The position numbers and the translations under genes were made by a program. Source: Amphibacillus indicireducens (GTDB lineage Bacteria; Bacillota; Bacilli; Bacillales; Amphibacillaceae). Taken from it: DNA of 64,000 nucleotides. Below the pieces are notes generated by a model. The model was not told the DNA's origin. It ran no database searches and was given only the letters and a program-made list of their open reading frames with translations. Of the stretch, positions 50,568 to 59,204 are shown one piece after another. The stretch spans positions 25,567-89,566 of the forward strand of contig NZ_BAABDL010000067.1 in the NCBI RefSeq assembly GCF_039539605.1. The letters run 5' to 3'. Positions within the stretch are counted from its first letter, which is position 1. The number at the start of each line of letters is the position of its first letter.

Positions 50568-52214
50568 ATGAAAATAGTAATTATTGGGTCTGTTGCTGCA
50601 GGAACTTCAGTGGCTGCAAAAGCGCGAAGAAATGATGAAACGGCTGAAATAACGGTATATAATGCAGATCATGATATTTCCTATTCAATTTGTGGTATCC
50701 CTTATTTTTTAGGTGGAGAGATTGACGATTTAGCAACGTTAACACCAAGAGATGCTGACTGGTTTAAAAAACGTTACAATGTCGATATTCATACACGTCA
50801 TGAAGTGACAGCAATTGATTCGAATGCGAAAACAGTCACTGTTAAAAATTTAACAACGCATGAAACGAAAGTGGATCACTATGACACGTTAGTCTTGGCA
50901 ACAGGTGCATCGCCAAAAGTACCTCAAATTGATGGTGTAGATCAGAGTCACGTATTTCCGGTTCGTAACATTCAAAGTGCAGCAGCTATCGATCAGTATA
51001 TTACGCTGAATAAATCTGAAAAGGCAACAATTATTGGTGCTGGTTTTATCGGATTGGAAATGGCAGAACAACTGACAGCGCGTGGTTTAGAAGTGACGTT
51101 AATTGAGGGTGAAAATCAAGTGATGCCACACTTAGATCGCGATATGGCTTTTAGAATAGCAGAAGAACTGCAGAAAAATAAGCTGACGCTGTTACTCGGA
51201 GAGTCGGTCACACAGATTACTAAAAAAACAGTTACAACAAGTAGTGGCAATACGATTGATTCAGACCTCGTTATTTTAGCAACAGGTGTCAAACCAAATA
51301 CAAAGCTAATAGAGGGTACGGCGATTGCGCGTGGTGAATCCGGTGCAATTAAGGTCAATCAACAGATGCAAACGAACTTACCTAATATTTATGCTGCTGG
51401 TGACGCGGCGGAAAGTTTTTCGGTTATAACAGAAAAGCCACTTTATCGTCCATTAGGTTCGACAGCGAATAAGATGGGGCGTATCGCAGGGGATGCGATG
51501 ACAGGCGGTACTCTGGCACACAGAGGTATACTAGGGACAGGTATTTTAAGGGTATTTGGCTTAACTGTCGGGTACACAGGTTTAACTGAGCAAGAGGCAC
51601 GTGCTGAAGGCTTTGATATTGAGGTACTCCACAATATTAAGCCGGCAAAAGCGGAATACCTTGGTGGTGCAGAAATGGTCATTAAAGCAATTGCCGACAG
51701 ACGTACAAAACGCCTACTTGGAGTACAAATTGTTGGTGAAGATGGTGTTGATAAACGGATTGATGTTTTCGTCACGGCACTTTCGTTTAAAGCGAAAGTT
51801 GATGATCTCTTCCATCTTGATTTAGCTTACGCACCACCGTTTAGCACGACAAAAGACCCGGTGATGTATACAGGGATGGCGCTCAAAAATGCAATTGATC
51901 TGAAAAATAAATTGATCACACCTGAAGAATTAGTGACTAGAATTTCGAATGGTGAGGAGCTCCAAATCATTGATACACGTGCAACGAAGCAGTATGAAGC
52001 GTCACGTGTTGATGGTGCGATCAATCTTCCGTTAGCTAAATTGCGTTCAGAAGCAAGTCAACTCAATCCTGCGCTAACAACAGTGACATACTGTAATAAA
52101 GGTGTGACTGGTAATGCAGCTCAAAACATTTTAATCAATCAAGGATTTAAAGATGTTTATAATTTATCTGGTGGTAATAAAAACTACCAAAGTTTTAAAA
52201 ACAGTCAAAACTAA
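50568..52214 (+). CDS. CoA-disulfide reductase fused to rhodanese domain
   Basis: The 548-residue protein has a pyridine nucleotide-disulfide oxidoreductase part (FAD motif VIIGSVAAGTSVAAKA, active Cys42 in YSICGIPYF, NAD motif IIGAGFIGLEMAE, IYAAGDAAES) and a C-terminal rhodanese domain with the catalytic loop YCNKGVTGN (Cys509). The single Cys in SxxCG marks the CoADR/polysulfide reductase branch. The ATG at 50568 has ggagg 10 bases upstream. As third gene of an arsenic operon it may reduce thiol or polysulfide species; that link is inference. Confidence 0.9.
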   Translation: MKIVIIGSVAAGTSVAAKARRNDETAEITVYNADHDISYSICGIPYFLGGEIDDLATLTPRDADWFKKRYNVDIHTRHEVTAIDSNAKTVTVKNLTTHETKVDHYDTLVLATGASPKVPQIDGVDQSHVFPVRNIQSAAAIDQYITLNKSEKATIIGAGFIGLEMAEQLTARGLEVTLIEGENQVMPHLDRDMAFRIAEELQKNKLTLLLGESVTQITKKTVTTSSGNTIDSDLVILATGVKPNTKLIEGTAIARGESGAIKVNQQMQTNLPNIYAAGDAAESFSVITEKPLYRPLGSTANKMGRIAGDAMTGGTLAHRGILGTGILRVFGLTVGYTGLTEQEARAEGFDIEVLHNIKPAKAEYLGGAEMVIKAIADRRTKRLLGVQIVGEDGVDKRIDVFVTALSFKAKVDDLFHLDLAYAPPFSTTKDPVMYTGMALKNAIDLKNKLITPEELVTRISNGEELQIIDTRATKQYEASRVDGAINLPLAKLRSEASQLNPALTTVTYCNKGVTGNAAQNILINQGFKDVYNLSGGNKNYQSFKNSQN

Positions 52215-52220
52215 AGCGAG

Positions 52221-52258
52221 AAACCTGAGTCTATTAAATAATAGGCTCAGGTTTTTTT
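52221..52258 (+). terminator. Terminator of the arsenic operon
   Basis: 15-bp stem (52221-52235 with 52240-52254, one G-U), tetraloop, T-run. Confidence 0.93.
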
Positions 52259-52278
52259 GGTTAGGAAGAAAATACAAC

Positions 52279-52307
52279 TTGATAAGGAACGTTTGTTCGA
52301 TTAAAAT
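52279..52307 (+). promoter_or_regulatory. SOS promoter with LexA box
   Basis: TTGATA (52279-52284), 17 bases, TAAAAT (52302-52307). Between them lies GAAC-gttt-GTTC (52287-52298), the perfect Bacillus LexA (DinR) core, so LexA would cover the promoter. Confidence 0.85.
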
Positions 52308-52360
52308 AAGAGCCACAAGAGATGTTCTTTCAATGTGACTTCTGAGGGGTGAGCTAGCAG

Positions 52361-53590
52361 ATGGATCGAACGATCTTTTTAGTTGATATGCAATCATTTT
52401 ATGCTTCTGTTGAAAAGGTGAGTCAACCCGAACTACAGAACAAGCCGGTTATCGTAGCGGGAGATCCAAAGCAACGAAGCGGGATTGTTCTGGCAGCTTG
52501 TCCACTCGCAAAAACATATGGTGTGAAAACCGCCGAACCACTTTGGCAAGCGAAAGCGAAATGTCCAGAACTTGAAGTTGTTCAGCCACATATGTCGCTC
52601 TATTTAAAGATATCCTATCAAATTACCAAGATCCTTGAGCAATATTCAGATTTAGTTGAAGTTTACTCAGTTGATGAACAATTTATTGACGTGACATATA
52701 CACTCCATTTATTTGAGACGAAAGAGCAGCTGGCGAAGCAGATTCATGATGAAATCGTCGATTCAATCGGAGTCGAATCAAGGATTGGGATCGGTCCAAA
52801 TAAAGTGTTAGCAAAGATGGCGTGTGACAATTTTGCTAAAAAAAATAGAATGGGAATTGCAGAATTAAATCCTGCTAATCTTGAAAAGTTACTTTGGCCA
52901 CTTCCGATCGATGCGTTATTTGGTGTCGGTAGTCGGATGAAGGAACATCTGATAAATATGGGTTTACACACAATTGGGAATCTTGCTCAGCACCCAGTCA
53001 AGTGGTTGAGGAAACGCTGGGGGATTAACGGTGAAGTCCTTTGGCGACTCGCAAATGGTATCGATCAAAGTCCTGTTGTGCCACGAACTCATCAAACGCA
53101 AAAAGCAATTGGACACCATATGACATTACCACGAGATTATGATACGAGGGCTGAGATTTATGTGGTGATTAAAGAGTTGTCGGAAGAAGTGGCTCGCCGG
53201 GTGCGAAAGCAAAATTATTTAGGTTTGACTGTTTCTATTCAAGTTCAGAGTAATAACTTTCAGGAAAGGCAAGGCTTTAATCGTCAACTCACTTTAACTG
53301 ATCCGACTCAATTGGGACGGGTGATCAATCGCGTAGCAAGGTGCTTGTTTGATCAATATTGGACCGGATATCCTGTTCGGGCATTAGGAATTGCTTTGTC
53401 GCAGCTGATGCCTAAAGCAGAAAGACAAATGTCATTATTTGATGATCCAACTGATGAAGAACAATTAGCGCGGATTATTGATCAAATCAAAGAGAAATAT
53501 GGATTGACAGCAATTATGAGTGCCTCTTCGTTATCAAAAGCAGGGCAAGCACGAGTCAGGGCGACAAAAATTGGCGGTCATAACCGTTAG
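52361..53590 (+). CDS. Y-family translesion DNA polymerase (YqjW/UvrX-like)
   Basis: The 409-residue polymerase has catalytic acids in FLVDMQSFYASVE and YSVDEQFIDVT, fingers residues AACPLAKTYGVKT, the HhH segment LFGVGSRMKEHLINMG, and a C-terminal sliding-clamp motif, RQMSLFDD. It resembles B. subtilis PolY2 (YqjW) and UvrX more than DinB. It is controlled by a LexA box and forms a unit with a YolD-like gene, as yqjW/yqjX do. Confidence 0.93.
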   Translation: MDRTIFLVDMQSFYASVEKVSQPELQNKPVIVAGDPKQRSGIVLAACPLAKTYGVKTAEPLWQAKAKCPELEVVQPHMSLYLKISYQITKILEQYSDLVEVYSVDEQFIDVTYTLHLFETKEQLAKQIHDEIVDSIGVESRIGIGPNKVLAKMACDNFAKKNRMGIAELNPANLEKLLWPLPIDALFGVGSRMKEHLINMGLHTIGNLAQHPVKWLRKRWGINGEVLWRLANGIDQSPVVPRTHQTQKAIGHHMTLPRDYDTRAEIYVVIKELSEEVARRVRKQNYLGLTVSIQVQSNNFQERQGFNRQLTLTDPTQLGRVINRVARCLFDQYWTGYPVRALGIALSQLMPKAERQMSLFDDPTDEEQLARIIDQIKEKYGLTAIMSASSLSKAGQARVRATKIGGHNR

Positions 53591-53605
53591 AAGGAGTTAT
53601 GTTAG

Positions 53606-53941
53606 ATGAAAAATAAGTTAACTGCAGGTTCAAATTTGTTATGGGAGTCAAGTCGAATGATGTTACCAGAGCATAAAGCATTATTACGAGAACACGAAGC
53701 AAGTCGAGACAAAAAACAACGCCCAAGCTATGATGAGCAATTTTTAACAGATCTAGTCTATCAAATTGAGACGGCTTTTATTGAGAATAGAATGATCAAA
53801 TTAACATATTATGAAGATGAAGCGTATCATGAACGGACGGGGAAAATTACAGCTATTAATCGAGAAAGACAACAATTTCAGCTCTCAAGTAAAACAGAAA
53901 CAGATCGATTTTCTCTGATTGATCTAATTTCAATTGAGTGA
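53606..53941 (+). CDS. YolD-like family protein
   Basis: This 111-residue protein of the YolD family (SSRMMLPEHKALLREH at the N-terminus, then IKLTYYEDEAYHERTGKI) is usually encoded beside UvrX/YqjW-type polymerases. It may act as an accessory subunit like UmuD; this is unproven. It lies 15 bases after the polymerase gene and shares its SOS control. Confidence 0.88.
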   Translation: MKNKLTAGSNLLWESSRMMLPEHKALLREHEASRDKKQRPSYDEQFLTDLVYQIETAFIENRMIKLTYYEDEAYHERTGKITAINRERQQFQLSSKTETDRFSLIDLISIE

Positions 53942-54016
53942 CAATACGCGTACTTATGTTTAGAAACCAGTGAAAAGTGGTAGATTAAATTAACAGTATG
54001 AATAAGAGGTGAGAAA

Positions 54017-54631
54017 ATGAAGCAGTATAAATTTGCTATACTAATAACTACTTTTACATTGATTTTAATTGGTCTGCTTCTGCTTTCTTATCAATCACCT
54101 GCGCAAGAAAATGATCAAACGATCACACAAAATCAGGGATATCGTTCGGTCCAAAGTATGGAAAAGTCTGTCGTAATGAAAGAAGATACTGTACAATTAG
54201 ACCAAGCAATAAAGCAACAAGAACTGACGGAAGATGTTATGCTTGATAAACTGGAAGCATTTATTAATATTTTTCTTCAAGATATTGATCTAGAATATAA
54301 GGTAAGGGGGATCTCAACTAAAGCAGAGTTAATCGAGCAGTCGACCGAGATTGTTTCGCAAGAGGCACTTCAACCGTATGTTGATTTTTATTTTGAAGAA
54401 GTTGATAATGGACTGTATGTCGTTCCAACAGAATTACCACCATGGTTTGTTCCAGGAAATCCATATGAAATGACACAACTAGACAATGGTAATGTCGTCA
54501 TTGAGCAAGAAAATGAGATTGAATTATATGGTCGATACCGGGTTCGGATTGAGTTTTCTGCACAGGAAAATTGGCGGATTGTTAAGATTGAGCACCCGCC
54601 CGCAAACGGAGAGCGATTAGACCTTATTTGA
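54017..54631 (+). CDS. Unknown single-pass membrane or secreted protein
   Basis: The 204-residue product has one N-terminal helix (FAILITTFTLILIGLLLLS) followed by an acidic, Gln-rich external domain. The C-terminal part is strand-rich (YGRYRVRIEFSAQENWRIVKI). I recognise no family. The start follows agaggtg. Its stop overlaps the first possible start of ytkD. Confidence 0.75.
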   Translation: MKQYKFAILITTFTLILIGLLLLSYQSPAQENDQTITQNQGYRSVQSMEKSVVMKEDTVQLDQAIKQQELTEDVMLDKLEAFINIFLQDIDLEYKVRGISTKAELIEQSTEIVSQEALQPYVDFYFEEVDNGLYVVPTELPPWFVPGNPYEMTQLDNGNVVIEQENEIELYGRYRVRIEFSAQENWRIVKIEHPPANGERLDLI

Positions 54632-54639
54632 AAGTAGCG

Positions 54640-55119
54640 ATGAAGATGCACGTTTTTCGAGATTATTATAATAATGAGGTAAAATTGTCATTTGAAAAAG
54701 ACCCTTTTTCAAATATGCCAATGCATGTACTTGTTATTTGTAAGTATCAGGATAAATGGTTGTTAACAAACCATAAAACACGAGGATTAGAATTTCCTGG
54801 TGGGAAAGTAGAACGAAATGAAACAGCGAAGCAAGCGGCTATTCGTGAAGTGAAAGAAGAAACAGGTGCAGAAGTAGCTGATATATATTACGTTGGTCAG
54901 TATCATGTCGAGGGCAAGGGTGATCAAGTCGATAAAAATATTTATTATGCCGAGATCAGTGAATTGATTGAACAGCCGACTTATTATGAAACGGATGGAC
55001 CTGTCTTACTTGAGCAACTACCTAAAAATATCAAACAGAAGCGAAATTTTAGCTTTATTATGAAAGATGATATTGTCAAGCGTAGTATCGAACGGATTAG
55101 CAAACAATTTAACAACTAA
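54640..55119 (+). CDS. ytkD: Nudix hydrolase YtkD (8-oxo-dGTPase type)
   Basis: The Nudix box is complete in GGKVERNETAKQAAIREVKEETGA. Flanking segments VFRDYYNNEVKLSFE and RNFSFIMKDDIV match YtkD, which sanitises oxidised nucleotides. The start is uncertain: TTG 54628, ATG 54640 and ATG 54646 are in frame and all have weak ribosome sites. 54640 is given because gaaag lies 5 bases upstream; homology favours 54640 or 54646. Coupling to the upstream gene is likely. Confidence 0.88.
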   Translation: MKMHVFRDYYNNEVKLSFEKDPFSNMPMHVLVICKYQDKWLLTNHKTRGLEFPGGKVERNETAKQAAIREVKEETGAEVADIYYVGQYHVEGKGDQVDKNIYYAEISELIEQPTYYETDGPVLLEQLPKNIKQKRNFSFIMKDDIVKRSIERISKQFNN

Positions 55120-55155
55120 GCGCCAGCCTGATTAAGGCCGGACGCTTAGTTTTTT
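55114..55155. terminator. Bidirectional terminator between ytkD and ytlD
   Basis: aactaagcg (55114-55122) pairs with cgcttagtt (55143-55151), with an inner gcc/ggc stem. Confidence 0.9.
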
Positions 55156-55960
55156 AATGGACTTTTTTAAGAAGCCATTTCTCAAAATAGGCAACACCTT
55201 GGTACATTAATGCGGCTAATAGTGCGATTAAAACGAGACTATAAAGAACTAAGGTGAAGTTAAAGACTTGAAAGCCATAGACGATTAAATAGCCTAAACC
55301 TTTTGATGCGACCAAAAATTCACCGACGATGACACCGACCCAAGACAAGCCAACATTGACTTTAAATGTTGAAATAATTGCGGGTAGTGTAGCTGGAAAA
55401 ACCGCTTGGGTGAAGTTTTGCCACTTTGTTGAGCCGAAGCTACTTAATACTTTCAGGTAGTTTTGATCAACAGAAGAAAAGCCATTAAAGATCACGAGTG
55501 CTGTTACGATTACACAAATAATCGCACCTAGAGTAATAATTGAAATGTATCCAGGACCTAATGTGACAATAATAATTGGTCCTAATGCGACTTTTGGTAA
55601 TGCATTGAAGACAACAAGATACGGGTCGATAATTTTCGAAAAACGTTCTGAATACCAAAGTAAAAAAGCAAGGATCACACCAATGAATGTACCGATCAGA
55701 AAGCCAGCCAATGTTTCGAAAATTGTAATTCGCATATGGAACCAGAGTGAGCCATTGATCAAGTTATCAGCTAAAAGCTTGCTAATTCGAGATGGTGAGC
55801 TAAAAATAAGTGGATCGATCCAATTGATTCGGCTACATACTTCCCAAACTACGAAAAAACCAATAAAAATCAGTAGTTGAGCAGATTTAATGATTCGTTT
55901 TTCTTTCACCTGACGTTGTAGAAAGTGCTCATAGAGTGGATGGTTCATTTTCTGCTTCAA
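55154..55960 (-). CDS. ytlD: ABC importer permease (YtlD; sulfonate/nitrate/pyrimidine-type)
   Basis: This 268-residue, six-helix permease of the SsuC/TauC/ThiX family has the ABC contact loop SSFGSTKWQNFTQAVFPATLPAI. The TTG at 55960 has ggaaggag 10 bases upstream and overlaps the ATPase gene by 32 bases. It belongs to the ytlA-ytlC-ytlD importer. The substrate is unknown. Confidence 0.88.
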   Translation of the reverse strand: MKQKMNHPLYEHFLQRQVKEKRIIKSAQLLIFIGFFVVWEVCSRINWIDPLIFSSPSRISKLLADNLINGSLWFHMRITIFETLAGFLIGTFIGVILAFLLWYSERFSKIIDPYLVVFNALPKVALGPIIIVTLGPGYISIITLGAIICVIVTALVIFNGFSSVDQNYLKVLSSFGSTKWQNFTQAVFPATLPAIISTFKVNVGLSWVGVIVGEFLVASKGLGYLIVYGFQVFNFTLVLYSLVLIALLAALMYQGVAYFEKWLLKKVH

Positions 55961-56717
55961 GTCTCGTCATCTCCTTCCAAATAAAATCAAATAGTTTTTG
56001 ATATTCTGGATGCTTACGTGCTTTAAACGGAGAAAGTTGCCGAACTTGATCGGGAACATCAATCCGCTGGTAAATACGTCCGGGTTTACGATCCATCAGA
56101 AAAATCGTGTCACTCATCGCAATTGCTTCGCCGATATCATGGGTAACTAATAGTGATGTTTTTCGATATTCTTTTAACAGATCAAGAACGAAATCTTCAA
56201 GAATTAGCTTTGTTTGATAATCAAGTGCAGAAAAGGGTTCATCAAGGAGAAGGAGTGCTGGTTCCGTCATTAACGTTCTTGCTAAGGCGACACGTTGCCT
56301 CATCCCGCCAGACAGCTGATCTGGATAGTTGTCGCTAATATTTGCTAAGCCGATCTTTTCTAACAGATTTTCAGCACGTTGTTGGTCTGTTTTTTTCAGT
56401 GTTCCTTGAATCGTTGGTCCAATTAAAACATTCGCTAAAATCGTTTTCCAAGGAAAGAGATAATCTTGTTGAAGCATGTAACCGATTGAGATTTTCTGAT
56501 CGTTGATTGGTGTGCCATTAAATTTAATTGTCCCTTCGGTTGGCTGAATTAATTGAGCGATAATTGATAGTAGTGTTGACTTCCCACAACCGCTCGGACC
56601 TAATAGCGAATTAAAACGTCCTTGCTCAATTTTTAATGTCATCTCATCAAGTGCGTGGGTGACATTTTTTTCACTAAAATAATAATGTGAGATCGACTCT
56701 AGTTCTAAATAACTCAA
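55929..56717 (-). CDS. ytlC: ABC importer ATP-binding protein (YtlC)
   Basis: The 262-residue ATPase has Walker A GPSGCGKSTLL, the signature LSGGMRQRVALAR and Walker B LLLLDEPFSALD, the pattern of SsuB/TauB ATPases. The TTG at 56717 follows gaggggga. It is the middle gene of the ytlACD operon. Confidence 0.9.
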   Translation of the reverse strand: MSYLELESISHYYFSEKNVTHALDEMTLKIEQGRFNSLLGPSGCGKSTLLSIIAQLIQPTEGTIKFNGTPINDQKISIGYMLQQDYLFPWKTILANVLIGPTIQGTLKKTDQQRAENLLEKIGLANISDNYPDQLSGGMRQRVALARTLMTEPALLLLDEPFSALDYQTKLILEDFVLDLLKEYRKTSLLVTHDIGEAIAMSDTIFLMDRKPGRIYQRIDVPDQVRQLSPFKARKHPEYQKLFDFIWKEMTRLEAENEPSTL

Positions 56718-56729
56718 TTCAATTCCCCC

Positions 56730-57716
56730 TCACTGATCGATCACTTCTTCGGCAAAATCGGTATTGACTAAATCTTGATAAGGGATGTCTGCTGGCAGTT
56801 CATCTGCTTGGTCCATAATTGCTTTTAAATGCTCCCATGCGGATTCTTCTAGAAGCGGAGTGAGTGCGTATGAGCCTTGTTCTTTATAACGTTCAACAGA
56901 CTTCGTCAACAAGTCAAGGTCAGTATCTTCAAAAAATGGTTGAACGATTTTTGCAATTTCAATTGGCTCTGCCTCTTGAACATATTGCTGTGCGCGGTAA
57001 ATCGCCCGGGTAAACTTTAAAATAGTCTCAGGATGCTCTTCGATGAATGTTTCTTTTGCCATAAAGACAGTGTAAGGGACGTGCCCGGATTCTTCACCAA
57101 AAGAGGCGACGATTTGTCCGATGCCGTCTTTTTCAAATTGACTAGCAGTCGGTTCAAATAGCTGGACATAATCACCAATGCCACCTAAAAATGATGATGC
57201 AATATTGCCGAAATCAATATTTTGAATTAAATCTAATTCGCTATGTGGATCGATCTCGTGTTGCTTTAAGACATATTCACCGACCATTTGGGGCATGCCA
57301 CCGACACGTTGACCTAAAAATTCAGTTCCGATTAAATCTGTGAATTTAAATGTGTCAGTTGGTTCTCTAGCGACGAGGAAAGTGCCGTCGGTTGCGGTTA
57401 GTTGAGCGAAATTAATAATCGGATCGTCTGAGCCTTGGCTGGCAACATAGATCGATGTTTCAGCACCAACTAAACCAATATCAGAGTGGTCGGAGAGTAA
57501 TGAAATCATCACTTTGTCACCGCCCGCAATCAGTTGTAAATTAACATCTAGTCCTTCTTCTTCAAAGTAGCCAAGTTCGAGTGCGACGTATTGGGGGGCG
57601 TAAAAAATACTCCGGGTCACTTCGGCAAGGTTGATTTCTGTTAAATCGTTTGAGCGGGAACAACCAAATAAGAGTAATAAAGGAACTATACTGATTAAAC
57701 AGTAGCGTTTGATCAT
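56730..57716 (-). CDS. ytlA: ABC importer substrate-binding lipoprotein (YtlA; NMT1/THI5-like)
   Basis: The 328-residue protein has a lipoprotein signal with LLFGC (Cys about residue 19). The NMT1/THI5-type domain shows FYAPQYVALELGYFEEEGLDV and IAGGDKVMISLLSDHSDIGLVG. The family binds thiamine precursors, sulfonates, nitrate or riboflavin precursors; no riboswitch upstream settles the question. The ATG follows aaaggatgg. The 250 bases between this gene and metK hold the metK promoter and nothing else recognised. Confidence 0.88.
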   Translation of the reverse strand: MIKRYCLISIVPLLLLFGCSRSNDLTEINLAEVTRSIFYAPQYVALELGYFEEEGLDVNLQLIAGGDKVMISLLSDHSDIGLVGAETSIYVASQGSDDPIINFAQLTATDGTFLVAREPTDTFKFTDLIGTEFLGQRVGGMPQMVGEYVLKQHEIDPHSELDLIQNIDFGNIASSFLGGIGDYVQLFEPTASQFEKDGIGQIVASFGEESGHVPYTVFMAKETFIEEHPETILKFTRAIYRAQQYVQEAEPIEIAKIVQPFFEDTDLDLLTKSVERYKEQGSYALTPLLEESAWEHLKAIMDQADELPADIPYQDLVNTDFAEEVIDQ

Positions 57717-57885
57717 ATTAATCCATCCTTTTTAAGGTGCTTTTTCTTTAGATTATGCAGAATTACCTAGGTGTGTGTCGGAAGACGTTAATGCAGTGCT
57801 TTTTTGTGGGTGATATAGTAGTGGTGAATTGTTCGTCTAAACTTCTGATTTTTTTGTAATCTGTAAGAGTTTTGGTTTGATTTTG

Positions 57886-57894
57886 TGTTATGAT
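57886..57894 (+). promoter_or_regulatory. Extended -10 promoter of metK
   Basis: TGTTATGAT lies 74 bases before metK. No S-box core is present between it and the gene. Confidence 0.55.
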
Positions 57895-57967
57895 AGAGAA
57901 CAACCAAAAGGAATTTGGAAATAAAATCGAGAATTTTGAGGAAGAATGAGAAGGGAGATTTGACAGA

Positions 57968-59170
57968 ATGACTGCAAATCGTCGATTATTTACGTCAGAA
58001 TCGGTAACTGAAGGTCATCCAGATAAGATCTGTGACCAAATATCAGATGCCGTCCTAGATGCAATCTTAAAGGAAGATCCATTAGCTCGTGTCGCTTGCG
58101 AGACAACAATAACAACAGGTCTTGTCCTAGTCTCAGGTGAGATTACGACATCAACATATGTTGATATACCGAAAATTGTTAGACAAACGGTTAAGGAGAT
58201 TGGCTATGTCGATTCAGCATTTGGTTTCGATTATGAAACGTGTGCTGTACTAACTGCAATTGATGAACAATCTCGTGATATTGCTGAAAGTGTAGACCTC
58301 TCGCTGGAAGCTCGTCAAGGCTTGATGAGCGAAGAAGAAATCGAAGCAATTGGTGCTGGTGACCAAGGTCTTATGTTTGGCTATGCTACAAATGAGACGG
58401 CTGAATACATGCCATTACCGATTTCATTAGCCCATCAACTTGCTAAACGACTAACTGACGTGCGTAAAAATGAGTCGTTACCTTATCTGCGTCCAGATGG
58501 TAAAACGCAGGTAACGATTGAATATGATCAAAATAATCAACCTGTTCGGATTGATACGATTGTTATTTCAACTCAACATGATGCTGAAGTAACTTTAGAG
58601 CAGATCCAAGCAGATATGAGAGAGTATGTCATTAAAGCTGTTGTTCCAACTGAGCTTTTAGACGATGATACAAAATATATTATTAACCCGTCAGGTCGCT
58701 TTGTCATCGGTGGACCACAAGGTGACGTCGGCTTAACAGGGCGAAAAATTATCGTCGATACGTATGGTGGCTATGCCCGTCATGGTGGCGGTGCTTTTAG
58801 TGGGAAAGATGCAACCAAAGTCGATCGCTCAGCTTCATATGCTGCACGTTATGTTGCTAAAAATATTGTCGCAGCAGGGCTTGCGGATAGCTGTGAAGTT
58901 CAATTAGCTTATGCGATTGGCGTGGCAGATCCCGTTTCGATTTCAATTGATACATTTGGAACAGGTAAGGTAAATGAAGCAACCCTCGTTAAAGCGGTTC
59001 GAGCCTTATTTGATTTACGTCCGGCGGGCATTATTAACATGTTAGAATTGCGCCAACCTATTTTCAAACGAACAGCAGCATATGGTCATTTTGGCCGAAC
59101 AGATTATCAATTCCCGTGGGAACGATTAGATAAAGTCGAAGCAATTAAAAACTTTATTGCTGAAAAATAA
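57968..59170 (+). CDS. metK: S-adenosylmethionine synthetase
   Basis: The 400-residue enzyme makes SAM from methionine and ATP. Signatures include GHPDKICDQISDAVLDA, GAGDQGLMFGYA and the phosphate loop GGGAFSGKDATKVDRSAS. The ATG follows agaagggag. Unlike B. subtilis metK, no SAM riboswitch precedes it here. Confidence 0.97.
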   Translation: MTANRRLFTSESVTEGHPDKICDQISDAVLDAILKEDPLARVACETTITTGLVLVSGEITTSTYVDIPKIVRQTVKEIGYVDSAFGFDYETCAVLTAIDEQSRDIAESVDLSLEARQGLMSEEEIEAIGAGDQGLMFGYATNETAEYMPLPISLAHQLAKRLTDVRKNESLPYLRPDGKTQVTIEYDQNNQPVRIDTIVISTQHDAEVTLEQIQADMREYVIKAVVPTELLDDDTKYIINPSGRFVIGGPQGDVGLTGRKIIVDTYGGYARHGGGAFSGKDATKVDRSASYAARYVAKNIVAAGLADSCEVQLAYAIGVADPVSISIDTFGTGKVNEATLVKAVRALFDLRPAGIINMLELRQPIFKRTAAYGHFGRTDYQFPWERLDKVEAIKNFIAEK

Positions 59171-59204
59171 TCGGACGAATTAGATAATAAATGGAGTGAA
59201 AAAG

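Noticed and set aside
51443..51775. 110-codon antisense frame inside the CoADR gene
   Set aside because: It is a codon-structure shadow of a gene with full family motifs on the other strand.
57717..57967. TPP riboswitch or S-box between ytlA and metK
   Set aside because: Neither the CUGAGA/ACC core of TPP nor the S-box core is present on either strand.
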